DNA of 64,000 nt from Chryseobacterium phosphatilyticum (GTDB lineage Bacteria > Bacteroidota > Bacteroidia > Flavobacteriales > Weeksellaceae): positions 806,001 through 870,000 of the forward strand of contig NZ_PPED02000001.1 of assembly GCF_002899825.2 (NCBI RefSeq), given 5' to 3'. A model generated the notes under the pieces. That model worked only from the letters and a program-made list of their open reading frames with translations, was not told the DNA's origin and ran no database searches. How positions within the stretch are numbered: position 1 is the first letter of the stretch; the number at the start of each line of letters is the position of its first letter. A program made the translations under genes and the position numbers. Shown here one piece after another: positions 52,047 to 60,570 of this stretch.

Positions 52047-53651
52047 TTATCTTAAAAACTCTTCTACAGATACCGTTTTTTGCTCACCCGCTTCCAGGTT
52101 TTTGAAAGTCACTGTGTGAGTTTTAATTTCTTCTTCGCCAAGGAATACCAAATTTTTGATTCCTTTCTTTTCAGCATATGTAAACTGTTTATTCAATTTT
52201 GTACTTTCAGGGTACAGTTCTGCAGAAATTCCTTTAGCTCTCAACTGCATAATCAGTTTTAAAGCTTCTGTTGTTTCCTCCCCTCCGAAATTGGCAAATA
52301 AGTATTCTATTTGAGATGATGCTTCTTCAGGAAAAGCATTTAGTTCTTCCATGACGAGGTAAATTCTGTCGAGGCCAAATGAGATTCCGATTCCCGGAAT
52401 ATTTTTAACTCCGAAAACTTCTGTGAGGTTGTCATACCTACCGCCACCGCCAATAGATCCCATCGCCACCTCGTCTGCTTTCACTTCGAAAATAGCTCCG
52501 GTATAATATTCTAATCCTCTGGCTAAGGTAATGTTGAATACAAGATTCTGCACATCCACACCGAGGTTTAAAGATTGAGTAAGAACAAATTCAAGTTCTT
52601 CTACCCCTTTTAATCCAATTTCATTGCCTGCAAACTTTTCTTTAAGCTGAAGAAGGTTTTCTAATGCATCGTCAGTCTGTTCAAATAGAAAATCAAGTTT
52701 GTCAATTGATTCCTGAACGATCCCTCTTTCCAGCAATTCTTTTACTACGCCTTCCTTTCCGATTTTATCAAGCTTATCTAAAGCCACTGTAAAATCGATC
52801 AACTTATCGGTGATCCCGGCATACTCTGCTAATCCGGAAAGAATCTTTCTGTTGTTCATGTGAATGGTTACAGGAACTTTCAAGTCTGCAAATGATTTTA
52901 AGTACAATTGTACCAAATCCACTTCCTGAAATAAGCTCTCGCTTCCTACCACATCAGCATCGCACTGATAAAACTCTCTGAATCTTCCTTTCTGAGGTCT
53001 GTCTGCTCTCCATACCGGTTGGATTTGATACCGTTTAAAAGGAAATGTCAATTTCCCATGATTCATCGCCACGAATCTTGCAAAAGGTACGGTAAGGTCA
53101 TAACGAAGGGCTTTATCAGAAATAACACTTAGTAACGCTTTTGAATCTAAAGGTAGGATAACTTTTTTGTTCAAAACTTGAAATTCAATTCCCACATCAT
53201 TTATATATTGATCCTTTTCGATAAATTTATTTTCATTATCAAAAAAAATAATATTCTTTAATCCAGATTCCAAAAAAACTCTCTCATTTTCATTCAAATC
53301 ATGCATTTTAAAAAAATGATGAATTGTAGTTTTTATTTTTTCAATATTTAAATTATCAACTTCTATTTTTAAATAATCATACAGAGCAATAATCCATTTA
53401 GAATGTTTTTTAAACAAATCGATTTTTGCTTGTTTTGCAAAATCTCCAGAATTTAAAATCTTAAAGATCAATCGATCGCCTTCTTCTCCGTATTTTCCTG
53501 TCAACGTAGAAAGATTTTCGAAGCTTGGGGTTTCCAATGGCTGAAATCCGAATAATTCAAAATTATTCTGTAAAATATTGATAATATATTTTCTTCTGGA
53601 AACTTCTTGTGCCGTAAAATCTCTTGTTCCTTTTGCTAAACTTGGCTTCAT
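52047..53651 (-). CDS. hisS: Histidyl-tRNA synthetase with an insertion
   Basis: This class II synthetase charges tRNA-His. It starts [17 protein letters not shown] (motif 1 region), then [37 protein letters not shown], motif 2 [30 protein letters not shown], the histidine-specific [14 protein letters not shown] and motif 3 [16 protein letters not shown], followed by the anticodon-binding domain. The length of 534 exceeds the usual 455 or so because about 95 residues (76-170; 53142..53426), Lys/Asn/Ile-rich and in unusually AT-rich DNA, are inserted before ALRYDLTVP. All catalytic motifs are intact. Confidence 0.95.
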   Translation of the reverse strand: MKPSLAKGTRDFTAQEVSRRKYIINILQNNFELFGFQPLETPSFENLSTLTGKYGEEGDRLIFKILNSGDFAKQAKIDLFKKHSKWIIALYDYLKIEVDNLNIEKIKTTIHHFFKMHDLNENERVFLESGLKNIIFFDNENKFIEKDQYINDVGIEFQVLNKKVILPLDSKALLSVISDKALRYDLTVPFARFVAMNHGKLTFPFKRYQIQPVWRADRPQKGRFREFYQCDADVVGSESLFQEVDLVQLYLKSFADLKVPVTIHMNNRKILSGLAEYAGITDKLIDFTVALDKLDKIGKEGVVKELLERGIVQESIDKLDFLFEQTDDALENLLQLKEKFAGNEIGLKGVEELEFVLTQSLNLGVDVQNLVFNITLARGLEYYTGAIFEVKADEVAMGSIGGGGRYDNLTEVFGVKNIPGIGISFGLDRIYLVMEELNAFPEEASSQIEYLFANFGGEETTEALKLIMQLRAKGISAELYPESTKLNKQFTYAEKKGIKNLVFLGEEEIKTHTVTFKNLEAGEQKTVSVEEFLR

Positions 53652-53676
53652 TTCTTGTATGTCATTTTGATAAATG

Positions 53677-53684
53677 CAAAAATA
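53677..53684 (-). promoter_or_regulatory. Bacteroidetes -7 element for hisS
   Basis: The minus strand reads TATTTTTG (TAnnTTTG), 25 bases before the ATG. No partner element could be assigned. Confidence 0.35.
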
Positions 53685-53712
53685 AGGAATTGCAAGGACT
53701 TTACACAGGATA

Positions 53713-53744
53713 AAAAGCTGAAGAAGTAATCTTCCCCAGCTTTT
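53713..53744 (-). terminator. Terminator of the ssb-HRDC gene pair
   Basis: The stem AAAAGCTG (53713-53720) / CAGCTTTT (53737-53744), with a further AAG/CTT pairing inside, is followed leftwards by TTTTTATCC. It begins 29 bases after the HRDC gene's stop. Confidence 0.6.
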
Positions 53745-53773
53745 GGTGTGGTATAATCATTTTTATCCTACAA

Positions 53774-54229
53774 TCAAACGTTTTCAAGGATCTCCAATAT
53801 CTCTTCGCCATAATTTTCAATCTTATGTTTTCCAAATCCTTTGATCTCGAGGAGCTCTTCTTTCTTTGCCGGTTTATATTTGGCTACAGACATCAGTTCC
53901 TTATTACTTGCAATAAAGTAGGTGGGAAGATTTTGTTCTCTGGCTTTCTCTGATCTCCAGAGTTTTAAGGCATCCAGAATGTGTTCTTCATCGGCACTCA
54001 GAAAATCATTTTCAACCGAATATTTAGTAATTTTGGTTTCTTTTACTGTATTTTTAATGGGTTTGTGTTCTTCAAAATACAATATCACGGACCAATAACA
54101 TTCATCATCTACAAAAGCGGTTTCCACTTTTATAATGTCATGTACTTCCAGAAAATCGTCTAGTGTTTTCTGATCTCTGTATAGAAATTCTTCCGGAAGT
54201 CTTATTTTAAAAACTTTCACTTTCATCAT
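53774..54229 (-). CDS. HRDC domain protein
   Basis: In this 151-residue protein the second half is an HRDC domain (about 72-150: LDALKLWRSEKAREQNLPTYFIASNKELMSVA, then KKEELLEIKGFGKHKIENYGEEIL), the nucleic-acid-binding module of RecQ helicases and RNase D. There is no helicase part. The first half (KVFKIRLPEEFLYRDQKTLDDFLEVHD) is an unassigned beta-rich segment. It follows ssb by 15 bases, so both belong to one transcript and may act on single-stranded DNA. Confidence 0.85.
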   Translation of the reverse strand: MMKVKVFKIRLPEEFLYRDQKTLDDFLEVHDIIKVETAFVDDECYWSVILYFEEHKPIKNTVKETKITKYSVENDFLSADEEHILDALKLWRSEKAREQNLPTYFIASNKELMSVAKYKPAKKEELLEIKGFGKHKIENYGEEILEILENV

Positions 54230-54244
54230 TTGGAATTTTTAATA

Positions 54245-54577
54245 TTATTTACCGCCCAACAACAGGATCTCGTCCACACGAATTTCTGTGATGTATCGCT
54301 TTACACCGTCTTTATCATCATATGATCTGTAGGTGAGTTTTCCTTCTATAGCAATTTCTTTTCCTTTGGGTACATATTTTTCAAGAATCTCTGCGACTCT
54401 CCCAAATGCAATCAGATTGTGCCATTGCGTTTCTTCTACTTTTTCTCCTTTAGCATTGGTGTAGTGATCACTGGTTGCCAGAGACACACTTGCTTTTACA
54501 TTTCCGTTTTCGAAGTTTACCATTTCAACTTCTTTACCTGTGTAACCAATTAATGTTACTTTGTTTCTTAGTGACAT
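54245..54577 (-). CDS. ssb: Single-stranded DNA-binding protein (short form)
   Basis: The 110 residues match the SSB OB-fold: SLRNKVTLIGYTGKEVEMVNFENGNVKASVSLAT, QWHNLIAFGRVAEILEKYVPKGKEIAIEGKLTYRSY and YITEIRVDEILLL. The Gly/Pro-rich tail and the acidic tip (DDDIPF type) of full-length SSB are absent, so it cannot recruit partners in the usual way. It is probably a second, accessory SSB. First gene of the ssb-HRDC pair. Confidence 0.92.
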   Translation of the reverse strand: MSLRNKVTLIGYTGKEVEMVNFENGNVKASVSLATSDHYTNAKGEKVEETQWHNLIAFGRVAEILEKYVPKGKEIAIEGKLTYRSYDDKDGVKRYITEIRVDEILLLGGK

Positions 54578-54730
54578 AACTTTTAGATTTTAAAGATTAA
54601 TAATTTAGATAGGAGACGTTCACTGTTTTCTCAAATCTCTGTTGCAAAGGTTGCTATCCTCTCACAGCTCAGTCGGTTATAAACTATTTAAATTCATTTG
54701 TAGTCGTTTGTGGTCGGATATGTGCTTAAA

Positions 54731-54759
54731 AAAAGATGCTCAAAACCTGAGCATCTTTT
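54731..54759 (-). terminator. Terminator of the O-methyltransferase gene
   Basis: A perfect 12-bp stem (AAAAGATGCTCA / TGAGCATCTTTT) with loop AAACC lies 19 bases after the stop codon and is followed leftwards by a further T-rich stretch. Confidence 0.8.
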
Positions 54760-54778
54760 TCCATCTATGAGATCTTTA

Positions 54779-55804
54779 TTAGATTTTCTCACATTCAACA
54801 ATACTTTTCGCTTCCGTCCCAATGTCAATAACACGATTGAACTGTAATCCTGCTCTTTCCACAAGATCTTTAAATTCATTTGCACTTCTTTCTCTCCCTG
54901 TAATACAGGCCATCATTACAATATCTAATAATTTTGCAATATGTGGTTTATTTTGTGAATCGTCAGGAATTACCGCATCGATGATTAATAGTTTTGCTCC
55001 TTTGGGCATAGCATGATGGCACACTTTTAAAATCTTTACACATTCCTCATCATTCCAATCGTGAATAATCCATTTCATGGTGTATAAATCTGCATCTTCA
55101 GGTACTTTATCAAAAAAGCTACCAGTTGATACAAAGCATCTGTTCTTTAAATTCTCAGGAATAAGTTGTTTTGTTTTTTCAATAACATGAGATTCATCAA
55201 AAATAATCCCTGAACTTTCAGGAGAAACATTCAATATACTATGCATCATTACTCCATTTCCTCCACCTATATCTACAATTTTTTTATAAGGAGTAAAATC
55301 ATAGGTCTGAATAATTCCCTGAAGCTCCATACCGGATAGCCCTGTCATTCCTCTACCAAAATTAGCAGCCAGTTCAGGGTATTTCTTATAATAATCCCAC
55401 AGGCTCATTCCATGAATGTGCTCAAATGGAACTTTTCCGGTCTTAACACTGTAAGTAAGATCTCCAAAACCTGGGAAATGTTCGCTCATATTTGCCAATA
55501 CAAAATCTTTTACTGTACCCGGAACTCCCGTCAGTAAAGTGGCTCCAAGATCATTTAACGCGAAGATTTTATTTTCCAGTTCCTCAAAAATACCCACACT
55601 GCTCAATGCCCTCATAATTCTATATAACTGTTTTTCCTGTGAATCTGTTTCTTCTGCCAATAAAGAAATTGCTTTGGGGCCATCAGCAAGATGATCTGCA
55701 ATATTCAGTTCAGAAGCTGTCTTTACACAGCCGGTAATCCACATTCCACTTAATACTTCAAACATTTTTGAAGTCAACTCTGGCTTAATTTGTAATTTTT
55801 CCAT
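54779..55804 (-). CDS. O-methyltransferase (acetylserotonin/carminomycin methyltransferase-like)
   Basis: This 341-residue SAM-dependent enzyme of the PF00891 family methylates small aromatic or polyketide hydroxyls. An N-terminal winged-helix dimerisation domain (about 10-95, GMWITGCVKTASELNIADHLADGPKAISLLA) precedes the catalytic domain with VDIGGGNGVMMHSILN (SAM motif I), DLYTMKWIIHDWNDEECVKIL (general base His region) and LLIIDAVIPDD. It is divergent from the arginase-like gene, with an operator-like palindrome in the gap. It could take part in secondary metabolism; the substrate is unknown. Confidence 0.9.
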   Translation of the reverse strand: MEKLQIKPELTSKMFEVLSGMWITGCVKTASELNIADHLADGPKAISLLAEETDSQEKQLYRIMRALSSVGIFEELENKIFALNDLGATLLTGVPGTVKDFVLANMSEHFPGFGDLTYSVKTGKVPFEHIHGMSLWDYYKKYPELAANFGRGMTGLSGMELQGIIQTYDFTPYKKIVDIGGGNGVMMHSILNVSPESSGIIFDESHVIEKTKQLIPENLKNRCFVSTGSFFDKVPEDADLYTMKWIIHDWNDEECVKILKVCHHAMPKGAKLLIIDAVIPDDSQNKPHIAKLLDIVMMACITGRERSANEFKDLVERAGLQFNRVIDIGTEAKSIVECEKI

Positions 55805-55928
55805 GGTTTTAATTTAAATTTAACAACTAAATTAATTTATGAATTTAATTAAATCAACAATATATGAATATAACCATTTTATTAACACTTATTGATAATT
55901 ATTTTTAAAATAACATATTGCAGAGCAC

Positions 55929-55948
55929 TATCCATTTACAAATGGATA
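55929..55948. promoter_or_regulatory. 20-bp palindrome, probable operator
   Basis: TATCCATTT-AC-AAATGGATA is a perfect 9+9 inverted repeat centred at 55938. It lies seven bases upstream of the -7 element (55955..55962), where a repressor or activator dimer would contact the polymerase, between the divergent O-methyltransferase and arginase-like genes. Confidence 0.55.
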
Positions 55949-55954
55949 ATTCCC

Positions 55955-55962
55955 TATCTTTG
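55955..55962 (+). promoter_or_regulatory. Bacteroidetes -7 element of the arginase-like gene
   Basis: TATCTTTG (TAnnTTTG) lies 14 bases before the ATG at 55976, giving a leader of only about 7 bases. It supports that start rather than an open upstream start at 55892. Confidence 0.45.
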
Positions 55963-55975
55963 TCAAAATTCTTGT

Positions 55976-56872
55976 ATGAAAAGGGATATCAATATTTTTG
56001 AGTTTCCTCTCAATCTGGGACTTACAAAAAAGGAGCATGAAATTGAGCCCGGTGTCAGAAAACTTCCGGATTGGCTCAAAAAATTTGATTTTCAAAAAAA
56101 ATTACATCCTAAAAATATTTTCAGACTTGATACTCCGAAATATGCTATGGATTTTGATGAGGTTTCAGGAGTCAGGAACTCAGACCGCATTGTTGAATAT
56201 GCCCTTAAACAAAAGAACCTTATTCTTAAAAACTATGATAAGAATATTTTCAATGTTATTCTTGGAGGCGATTGCAGTATTTTAATCGGAAATGCTCTGG
56301 CGTTGAATAAGCTTGGTAATTTTGGACTTTTCTATCTTGATGGTCATACTGATTTTATCCCCCCGCAATTATCTGAAAGTGGAGGTGCTGCAGGGATGGA
56401 TCTGGCTATTGTTTCCGGAGTCGGTCATGATAAACTGACAAACATTGAGGGACTTAAACCCTATTTCAAGGAAGAAAATATTTTCTGTTGCGGAAATGCG
56501 GAAACAGACGATAAAGAATATGTGGATCAGATGATTAACTCTGACATCCATTATTTTGATCTTGAAAACCTTAGAAAAAATGGTTTCAGGAAAACGGCTG
56601 AAGACTTTCTGAAAATGGTTGATGAGAAACAACTTGATGGTTTCTTTATTCATCTTGATGTTGATATCCTGAAGGACGAGCTTATGGCTGCCGTAGATAG
56701 CAGAACAGAAGATGGAATCGATTATCATGATCTTCATGAAATTTTAAAACCGCTGATCGAAAGCCCATCTTGTTTCGGAATTGAAATTACCATTCTGGAT
56801 CCTGATTATGATCTTGAAGGTACTTATACCCAGCCTTTTGTAAACAATTTAATTCAAATTATAAAATTATAA
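55976..56872 (+). CDS. Arginase/agmatinase family ureohydrolase with a GGDCS variant
   Basis: This 298-residue member of the Mn-dependent ureohydrolase fold (arginase, agmatinase, formiminoglutamase) has LDGHTDF (D122, H124, D126) and IHLDVDIL (D228, D230) as metal-binding motifs. In the first motif the usual GGDHS reads GGDCS (C100 instead of a Mn-binding His). Such a change can alter metal use or substrate, so calling it arginase would be premature. It is first in a rightward series with HPP, zinc-ribbon and epimerase genes. Confidence 0.85.
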   Translation: MKRDINIFEFPLNLGLTKKEHEIEPGVRKLPDWLKKFDFQKKLHPKNIFRLDTPKYAMDFDEVSGVRNSDRIVEYALKQKNLILKNYDKNIFNVILGGDCSILIGNALALNKLGNFGLFYLDGHTDFIPPQLSESGGAAGMDLAIVSGVGHDKLTNIEGLKPYFKEENIFCCGNAETDDKEYVDQMINSDIHYFDLENLRKNGFRKTAEDFLKMVDEKQLDGFFIHLDVDILKDELMAAVDSRTEDGIDYHDLHEILKPLIESPSCFGIEITILDPDYDLEGTYTQPFVNNLIQIIKL

Positions 56873-56882
56873 AAAAGACTAA

Positions 56883-57497
56883 ATGAAGAAGAGCCTAAAA
56901 AGAACGTTCAGAGTCTCCAAATATGTAATCTATAAAGAAACGCTGGTTGATTATAAAGAGCATTTCTGGTCATTCCTTGGAGCTTTCTTTGGAATTGGTA
57001 TTATTGCATTTATTCAGTCACATACCTTAACAGAGACCGAAAACATATTTCTGATTGGTTCTTTTGGTGCCTCCAGTGTATTGATTTATGGAGCTATTCA
57101 AAGTCCATTGGCACAACCAAGAAACCTTATTGGAGGACATGTACTTTCGGCATTAGTTGGTGTTACCATATATCAGATTGTTCCTGATATTATTTGGCTT
57201 TCAGCTCCACTGGCTGTGGCCTTTTCTATAGTGTTGATGCAGTATACAAAGACTCTTCACCCGCCGGGAGGTGCTACAGCACTGATCGCAGTGAGCTCTA
57301 CGGGGAAAATTCCGGAATTAGGATACTGGTACGTTATCTCCCCCGTCTTGTCGGGGTGTATTATCCTGCTGCTTGTGGCTTTATTTTTTAATAATATAAC
57401 GCCCAACAGAAGCTATCCTTCGCACAGCAGGTTCAAAAGATTGCTAAGAAAAAAGCATGCACATGGGCATGTACAACCCCATAAACCCAAACAATAA
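56883..57497 (+). CDS. HPP family membrane protein
   Basis: The 204 residues have four hydrophobic helices (about 29-48, 55-72, 84-120, 136-163) and the family's HPP motif in KTLHPPGGATALIA. The HPP family lies in the inner membrane (or chloroplast membrane in plants, where a relative is linked to nitrite transport). The C-terminal tail is basic and His-rich (KHAHGHVQPHKPKQ). It is spaced 10 bases after the arginase-like gene and five bases before the next. Confidence 0.88.
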   Translation: MKKSLKRTFRVSKYVIYKETLVDYKEHFWSFLGAFFGIGIIAFIQSHTLTETENIFLIGSFGASSVLIYGAIQSPLAQPRNLIGGHVLSALVGVTIYQIVPDIIWLSAPLAVAFSIVLMQYTKTLHPPGGATALIAVSSTGKIPELGYWYVISPVLSGCIILLLVALFFNNITPNRSYPSHSRFKRLLRKKHAHGHVQPHKPKQ

Positions 57498-57502
57498 AAA
57501 TC

Positions 57503-57847
57503 ATGAACTGTCTGGAATGTGGCGAAAAAATTATCGGGAGGTCTGATAAAAAATTCTGCAATGATGCCTGCCGGAATGCCTACAACAATAAGCAGAATAA
57601 GGATTCCAGTAATCTGATGCGGAACGTCAACAATAAACTCCGCAAAAATTATCGTATCCTTGTAGAAGTCAATATCGATGGCAAGACAAAAGTCACCAGA
57701 TCCAAGCTTGATAGTTTAGGCTTTGATTTTGACTATTTTACCAATATGAAGGTCTATAAAAACGGCTCAGAATATAAGTTTATTTATGACTATGGCTATA
57801 AACTTTTAGAAGATGATTTTGTTTTGATTGTTAAAAATCAAGCGTAA
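57503..57847 (+). CDS. Zinc-ribbon protein, 114 aa
   Basis: The N-terminal CxxC-x12-CxxxC ribbon (C3, C6, C19, C23 in CLECGEKIIGRSDKKFCNDAC) is followed by a basic helix (LMRNVNNKLRKNYRILVEVN) and a small alpha/beta domain. The ribbon looks like a DUF2116/MYM-type zinc finger. No enzymatic motif is seen; binding to nucleic acid or protein is likely but not shown. It is tightly packed behind the HPP gene. Confidence 0.75.
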   Translation: MNCLECGEKIIGRSDKKFCNDACRNAYNNKQNKDSSNLMRNVNNKLRKNYRILVEVNIDGKTKVTRSKLDSLGFDFDYFTNMKVYKNGSEYKFIYDYGYKLLEDDFVLIVKNQA

Positions 57848-57877
57848 CCTCTTCTACAGCACCAAAAATCTATTACT

Positions 57878-58786
57878 ATGAAAGAAATTGTTCTGATTAC
57901 CGGAGCCAACGGCATGATCGCTAAGGAATTGGCAAAAAAAATCGGAAATGAATATGAACTCAGGTTTCTAACCCGGAAAAAAAAACGTGACAACGAATTT
58001 GAATGGGATCTCAGGAAAAAAACTGTAGATGAAGCTGCTTTTGAAAATGTTTCTCATATCATCCATCTGGCTGGTGCTAATATTTCTGAAAAACGCTGGA
58101 CAGATGAAAGAAAAAAAGAATTAATATCCAGTAGAATTGATTCTGCAGCGCTACTTCGAAGTATTTTGACCCAAAAAGAGATTACATTAAAATCTTTTAT
58201 TTCAGCATCCGGAATCAATTTTTACGGAACTAAAACCACAGAAAAAATCTATAGTGAAAGCGACCCTCCGGGGCACGATTTTTTAAGTGAGGTTGTGGTC
58301 TTGTGGGAAAATGCTGCTGATCATTTCAAAGAACATAACATTGCCGAAAGAGTAGTCAAGATTCGTACGGCAGTCGTTCTTTCAAAAAACGATGGTGCAT
58401 TAAAGAAAATGATTCCACCCATTCAATATGGCGTTGGATCTCCTTTGGGAAGTGGAAAACAGTATATGCCATGGATTCATATTGAAGACCTCTGTTCAAT
58501 CTATGAATTTGCACTAAAAAACAGCGGCATTCATGGTGCTTACAATGCAGTTTCCCCACAACACAGCACCAATGCAGAACTTACGAAAGAAATTGCTCAG
58601 GTATTAAAAAAGCCATTATTCATGCCCAATGTACCTTCTTTTATTTTAAAACTGATATTTGGGGAATTGTCAACAGCAATATTGGAAGGCTCAAGAGCTT
58701 CATCACAAAAAATTCAACAAGCCGGTTTCCGGTTTAAGTATCCTGAGCTGAAAGATGCTTTATCTGATTTATTGAACAAAAACTAA
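57878..58786 (+). CDS. TIGR01777 family NAD(P)-dependent epimerase/SDR
   Basis: These 302 residues form an extended short-chain dehydrogenase: TGANGMIAKELAKKIG (cofactor loop), IIHLAGANISEKRWTDERKKELISSRI, FISASGINFYGTKT and PWIHIEDLCSIYEFAL, then the family's DUF1731 C-terminus (QQAGFRFKYPELKDALSDLL). YfcH/SulA-like enzymes of this type have no firmly assigned reaction. It sits 30 bases after the zinc-ribbon gene in the same rightward run. Confidence 0.9.
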   Translation: MKEIVLITGANGMIAKELAKKIGNEYELRFLTRKKKRDNEFEWDLRKKTVDEAAFENVSHIIHLAGANISEKRWTDERKKELISSRIDSAALLRSILTQKEITLKSFISASGINFYGTKTTEKIYSESDPPGHDFLSEVVVLWENAADHFKEHNIAERVVKIRTAVVLSKNDGALKKMIPPIQYGVGSPLGSGKQYMPWIHIEDLCSIYEFALKNSGIHGAYNAVSPQHSTNAELTKEIAQVLKKPLFMPNVPSFILKLIFGELSTAILEGSRASSQKIQQAGFRFKYPELKDALSDLLNKN

Positions 58787-58811
58787 TATTAAAACGTAGA
58801 AAATATTCCTC

Positions 58812-59393
58812 ATGAAAAATCCTAATATTACTATTCTCAAAACAGAAATTCTATCAGACAATTGGTACACTTTAAACAAAGTAACCTATACAGTTCTGAA
58901 AAAAGACGGCACTACAGAAACTCAGAGCCGGGAAGCCTATGACAGAGGCAACGGAGCTGTGATTCTTTTGTACAATACACATTCCAAAACGGTTATTCTG
59001 ACAAGACAATTCCGCTTACCTACCTACATTAACGGAAATGCTACAGGAATGCTGATTGAAGCCTGTGCAGGGCTTCTGGATAATGACAATCCTGAAGATT
59101 GTATAAAGCGTGAAACTGAAGAGGAAACAGGATATAAAATTTCAAAAGTTGAGAAAGTATTTAATGCGTATATGTCTCCGGGTTCCGTAACAGAAATCCT
59201 TCATTTTTTTATCGCTGAATATTCTAACGAGATGAAAATTAATGATGGTGGCGGGCTTGAAGAGGAAGGAGAAAATATTGAAGTATTGGAGTTTTCTTTT
59301 GAAGAAGCTCTCAACATGACAGGCACAGGAGAAATTAATGATGCTAAAACGATTATGCTATTACAACATTTGAGAATTAAAGGGATTTTATAG
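58812..59393 (+). CDS. nudK: NudK-type Nudix pyrophosphatase
   Basis: The 193 residues closely follow Escherichia coli NudK (GDP-mannose pyrophosphatase): REAYDRGNGAVILLYNT, LTRQFRLPTYINGNATGMLIEACAGLLDND and the Nudix box DNPEDCIKRETEEETGY (REx3E core), then AYMSPGSVTEILHFFIAEY and GGLEEEGENIEVLEF. NudK hydrolyses GDP-mannose and related sugar nucleotides; ADP-ribose is a possible alternative. It lies 25 bases after the epimerase gene. Confidence 0.85.
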   Translation: MKNPNITILKTEILSDNWYTLNKVTYTVLKKDGTTETQSREAYDRGNGAVILLYNTHSKTVILTRQFRLPTYINGNATGMLIEACAGLLDNDNPEDCIKRETEEETGYKISKVEKVFNAYMSPGSVTEILHFFIAEYSNEMKINDGGGLEEEGENIEVLEFSFEEALNMTGTGEINDAKTIMLLQHLRIKGIL

Positions 59394-59469
59394 AATTTTC
59401 ACCTTACAAAAAAGTAGTAGGGATAGTATGTTTTCCGCACTCTCCTACTGCTTTTAAATCTTCAACTCA

Positions 59470-59940
59470 ATGAACAACATGATTCAGGATCATATTACTA
59501 TCAAAAACCGCTATGCATACTTCGTTAAAAAAGTGTGCGAAACAGAAACAGTGTATGCTTTAAGTGATGGAAAAGGATATGCTACCTCCCACTCCAACGA
59601 TCTGGAAGATAAAGATGGTGCACCTGTACAAATTATTTGTTTTTGGTCCGATACTGCCAGAGCAAAATCCTGTATACAACAAGAATGGAGTCATTACGAA
59701 GTTTCTTTTATTCCACTTATTGAATTTGTGGAAAACTGGTGCCTAGGAATGAACAGCGATGGATTGTTGGTAGGGATCAATTTCGACAGCCATCTTTTTG
59801 GATATGAGGCAGAGCCTCTTGAACTCTGCCTGGATATCATTAGAGAATTAAAGAACAAAGGAAAATCATTAGTCTTGAAAAAATTTAATGATATTAATGA
59901 CATGGAAACTCAGATTAAAAACGTTCTTGAAGATGAGTAA
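59470..59940 (+). CDS. DUF2750 domain protein
   Basis: The 156 residues contain a DUF2750-like region: RYAYFVKKVCETETVYALSDGKGYATSHSND, IICFWSDTARAKSCIQQEW and LIEFVENWCLGMNSDGLLVGINFDSHLFGYEAEP. Proteins of this family are small, cytoplasmic and uncharacterised. The start could also be the Met three codons later. It is 76 bases after the Nudix gene; a weak hairpin (CTGGTGC/GCACCAG, 59998-60026) follows. Confidence 0.82.
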   Translation: MNNMIQDHITIKNRYAYFVKKVCETETVYALSDGKGYATSHSNDLEDKDGAPVQIICFWSDTARAKSCIQQEWSHYEVSFIPLIEFVENWCLGMNSDGLLVGINFDSHLFGYEAEPLELCLDIIRELKNKGKSLVLKKFNDINDMETQIKNVLEDE

Positions 59941-60186
59941 TCCCGGTTCCCAGAAAACTTAGCTATTAAAGAAATCGGCATCTATTGATGACAAATCCTG
60001 GTGCATAAAGATCATTCAGGCACCAGCACTTTTCTCAGTGATTATTTTCAGCATTATACTATTGAAAACGATTTCTCAATATACTTCTTTTGAAAAAAAA
60101 ATGCGGCCTTTCTCATGTTTAAACATCATTCAAAAACAACAATCTCTATTTGTAAAAATTATTTCTCTTTGTTTTAAAATACTATT

Positions 60187-60570
60187 ATGAAAATAAAAAA
60201 TATAGATCATCTTGTACTTACAGTCGCGGATATTGACACGACCGTTGAATTTTATACCAGAGTCATGGGGTTTGAGGTCATCACTTTTGGGGACAATAGA
60301 AAAGCGTTGACTTTTGGTAATCAGAAAATCAACCTGCATCAAAAAGGTTATGAATTTGAACCTAAAGCAGAGTCTCCTACCTGCGGTTCTGCAGATCTCT
60401 GTTTTATTGCACAAACTGATATTCATAAAGTTGTTGAAGAACTAAAAAGTCAAAATATAAGAATCATAGAAGGAATAGTAGAAAGGACAGGAGCCTTGGG
60501 AAAAATAAAATCTATTTATTTCCGGGATCCGGATCAAAACCTCATCGAAGTAAGCAACTATATTATTTAG
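60187..60570 (+). CDS. VOC family protein (glyoxalase/fosfomycin-resistance fold)
   Basis: The 127 residues form two beta-alpha-beta-beta-beta units with the metal-site pattern of vicinal-oxygen-chelate enzymes: H8 in IDHLVLTVADIDTTVEFYTRVMGFEV, a second His in KINLHQKGYEF and the final Glu in DPDQNLIEVSNY. The size fits a monomer that dimerises. Substrate cannot be predicted; lactoylglutathione-like or dioxygenase activity is possible. It stands alone. Confidence 0.88.
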   Translation: MKIKNIDHLVLTVADIDTTVEFYTRVMGFEVITFGDNRKALTFGNQKINLHQKGYEFEPKAESPTCGSADLCFIAQTDIHKVVEELKSQNIRIIEGIVERTGALGKIKSIYFRDPDQNLIEVSNYII

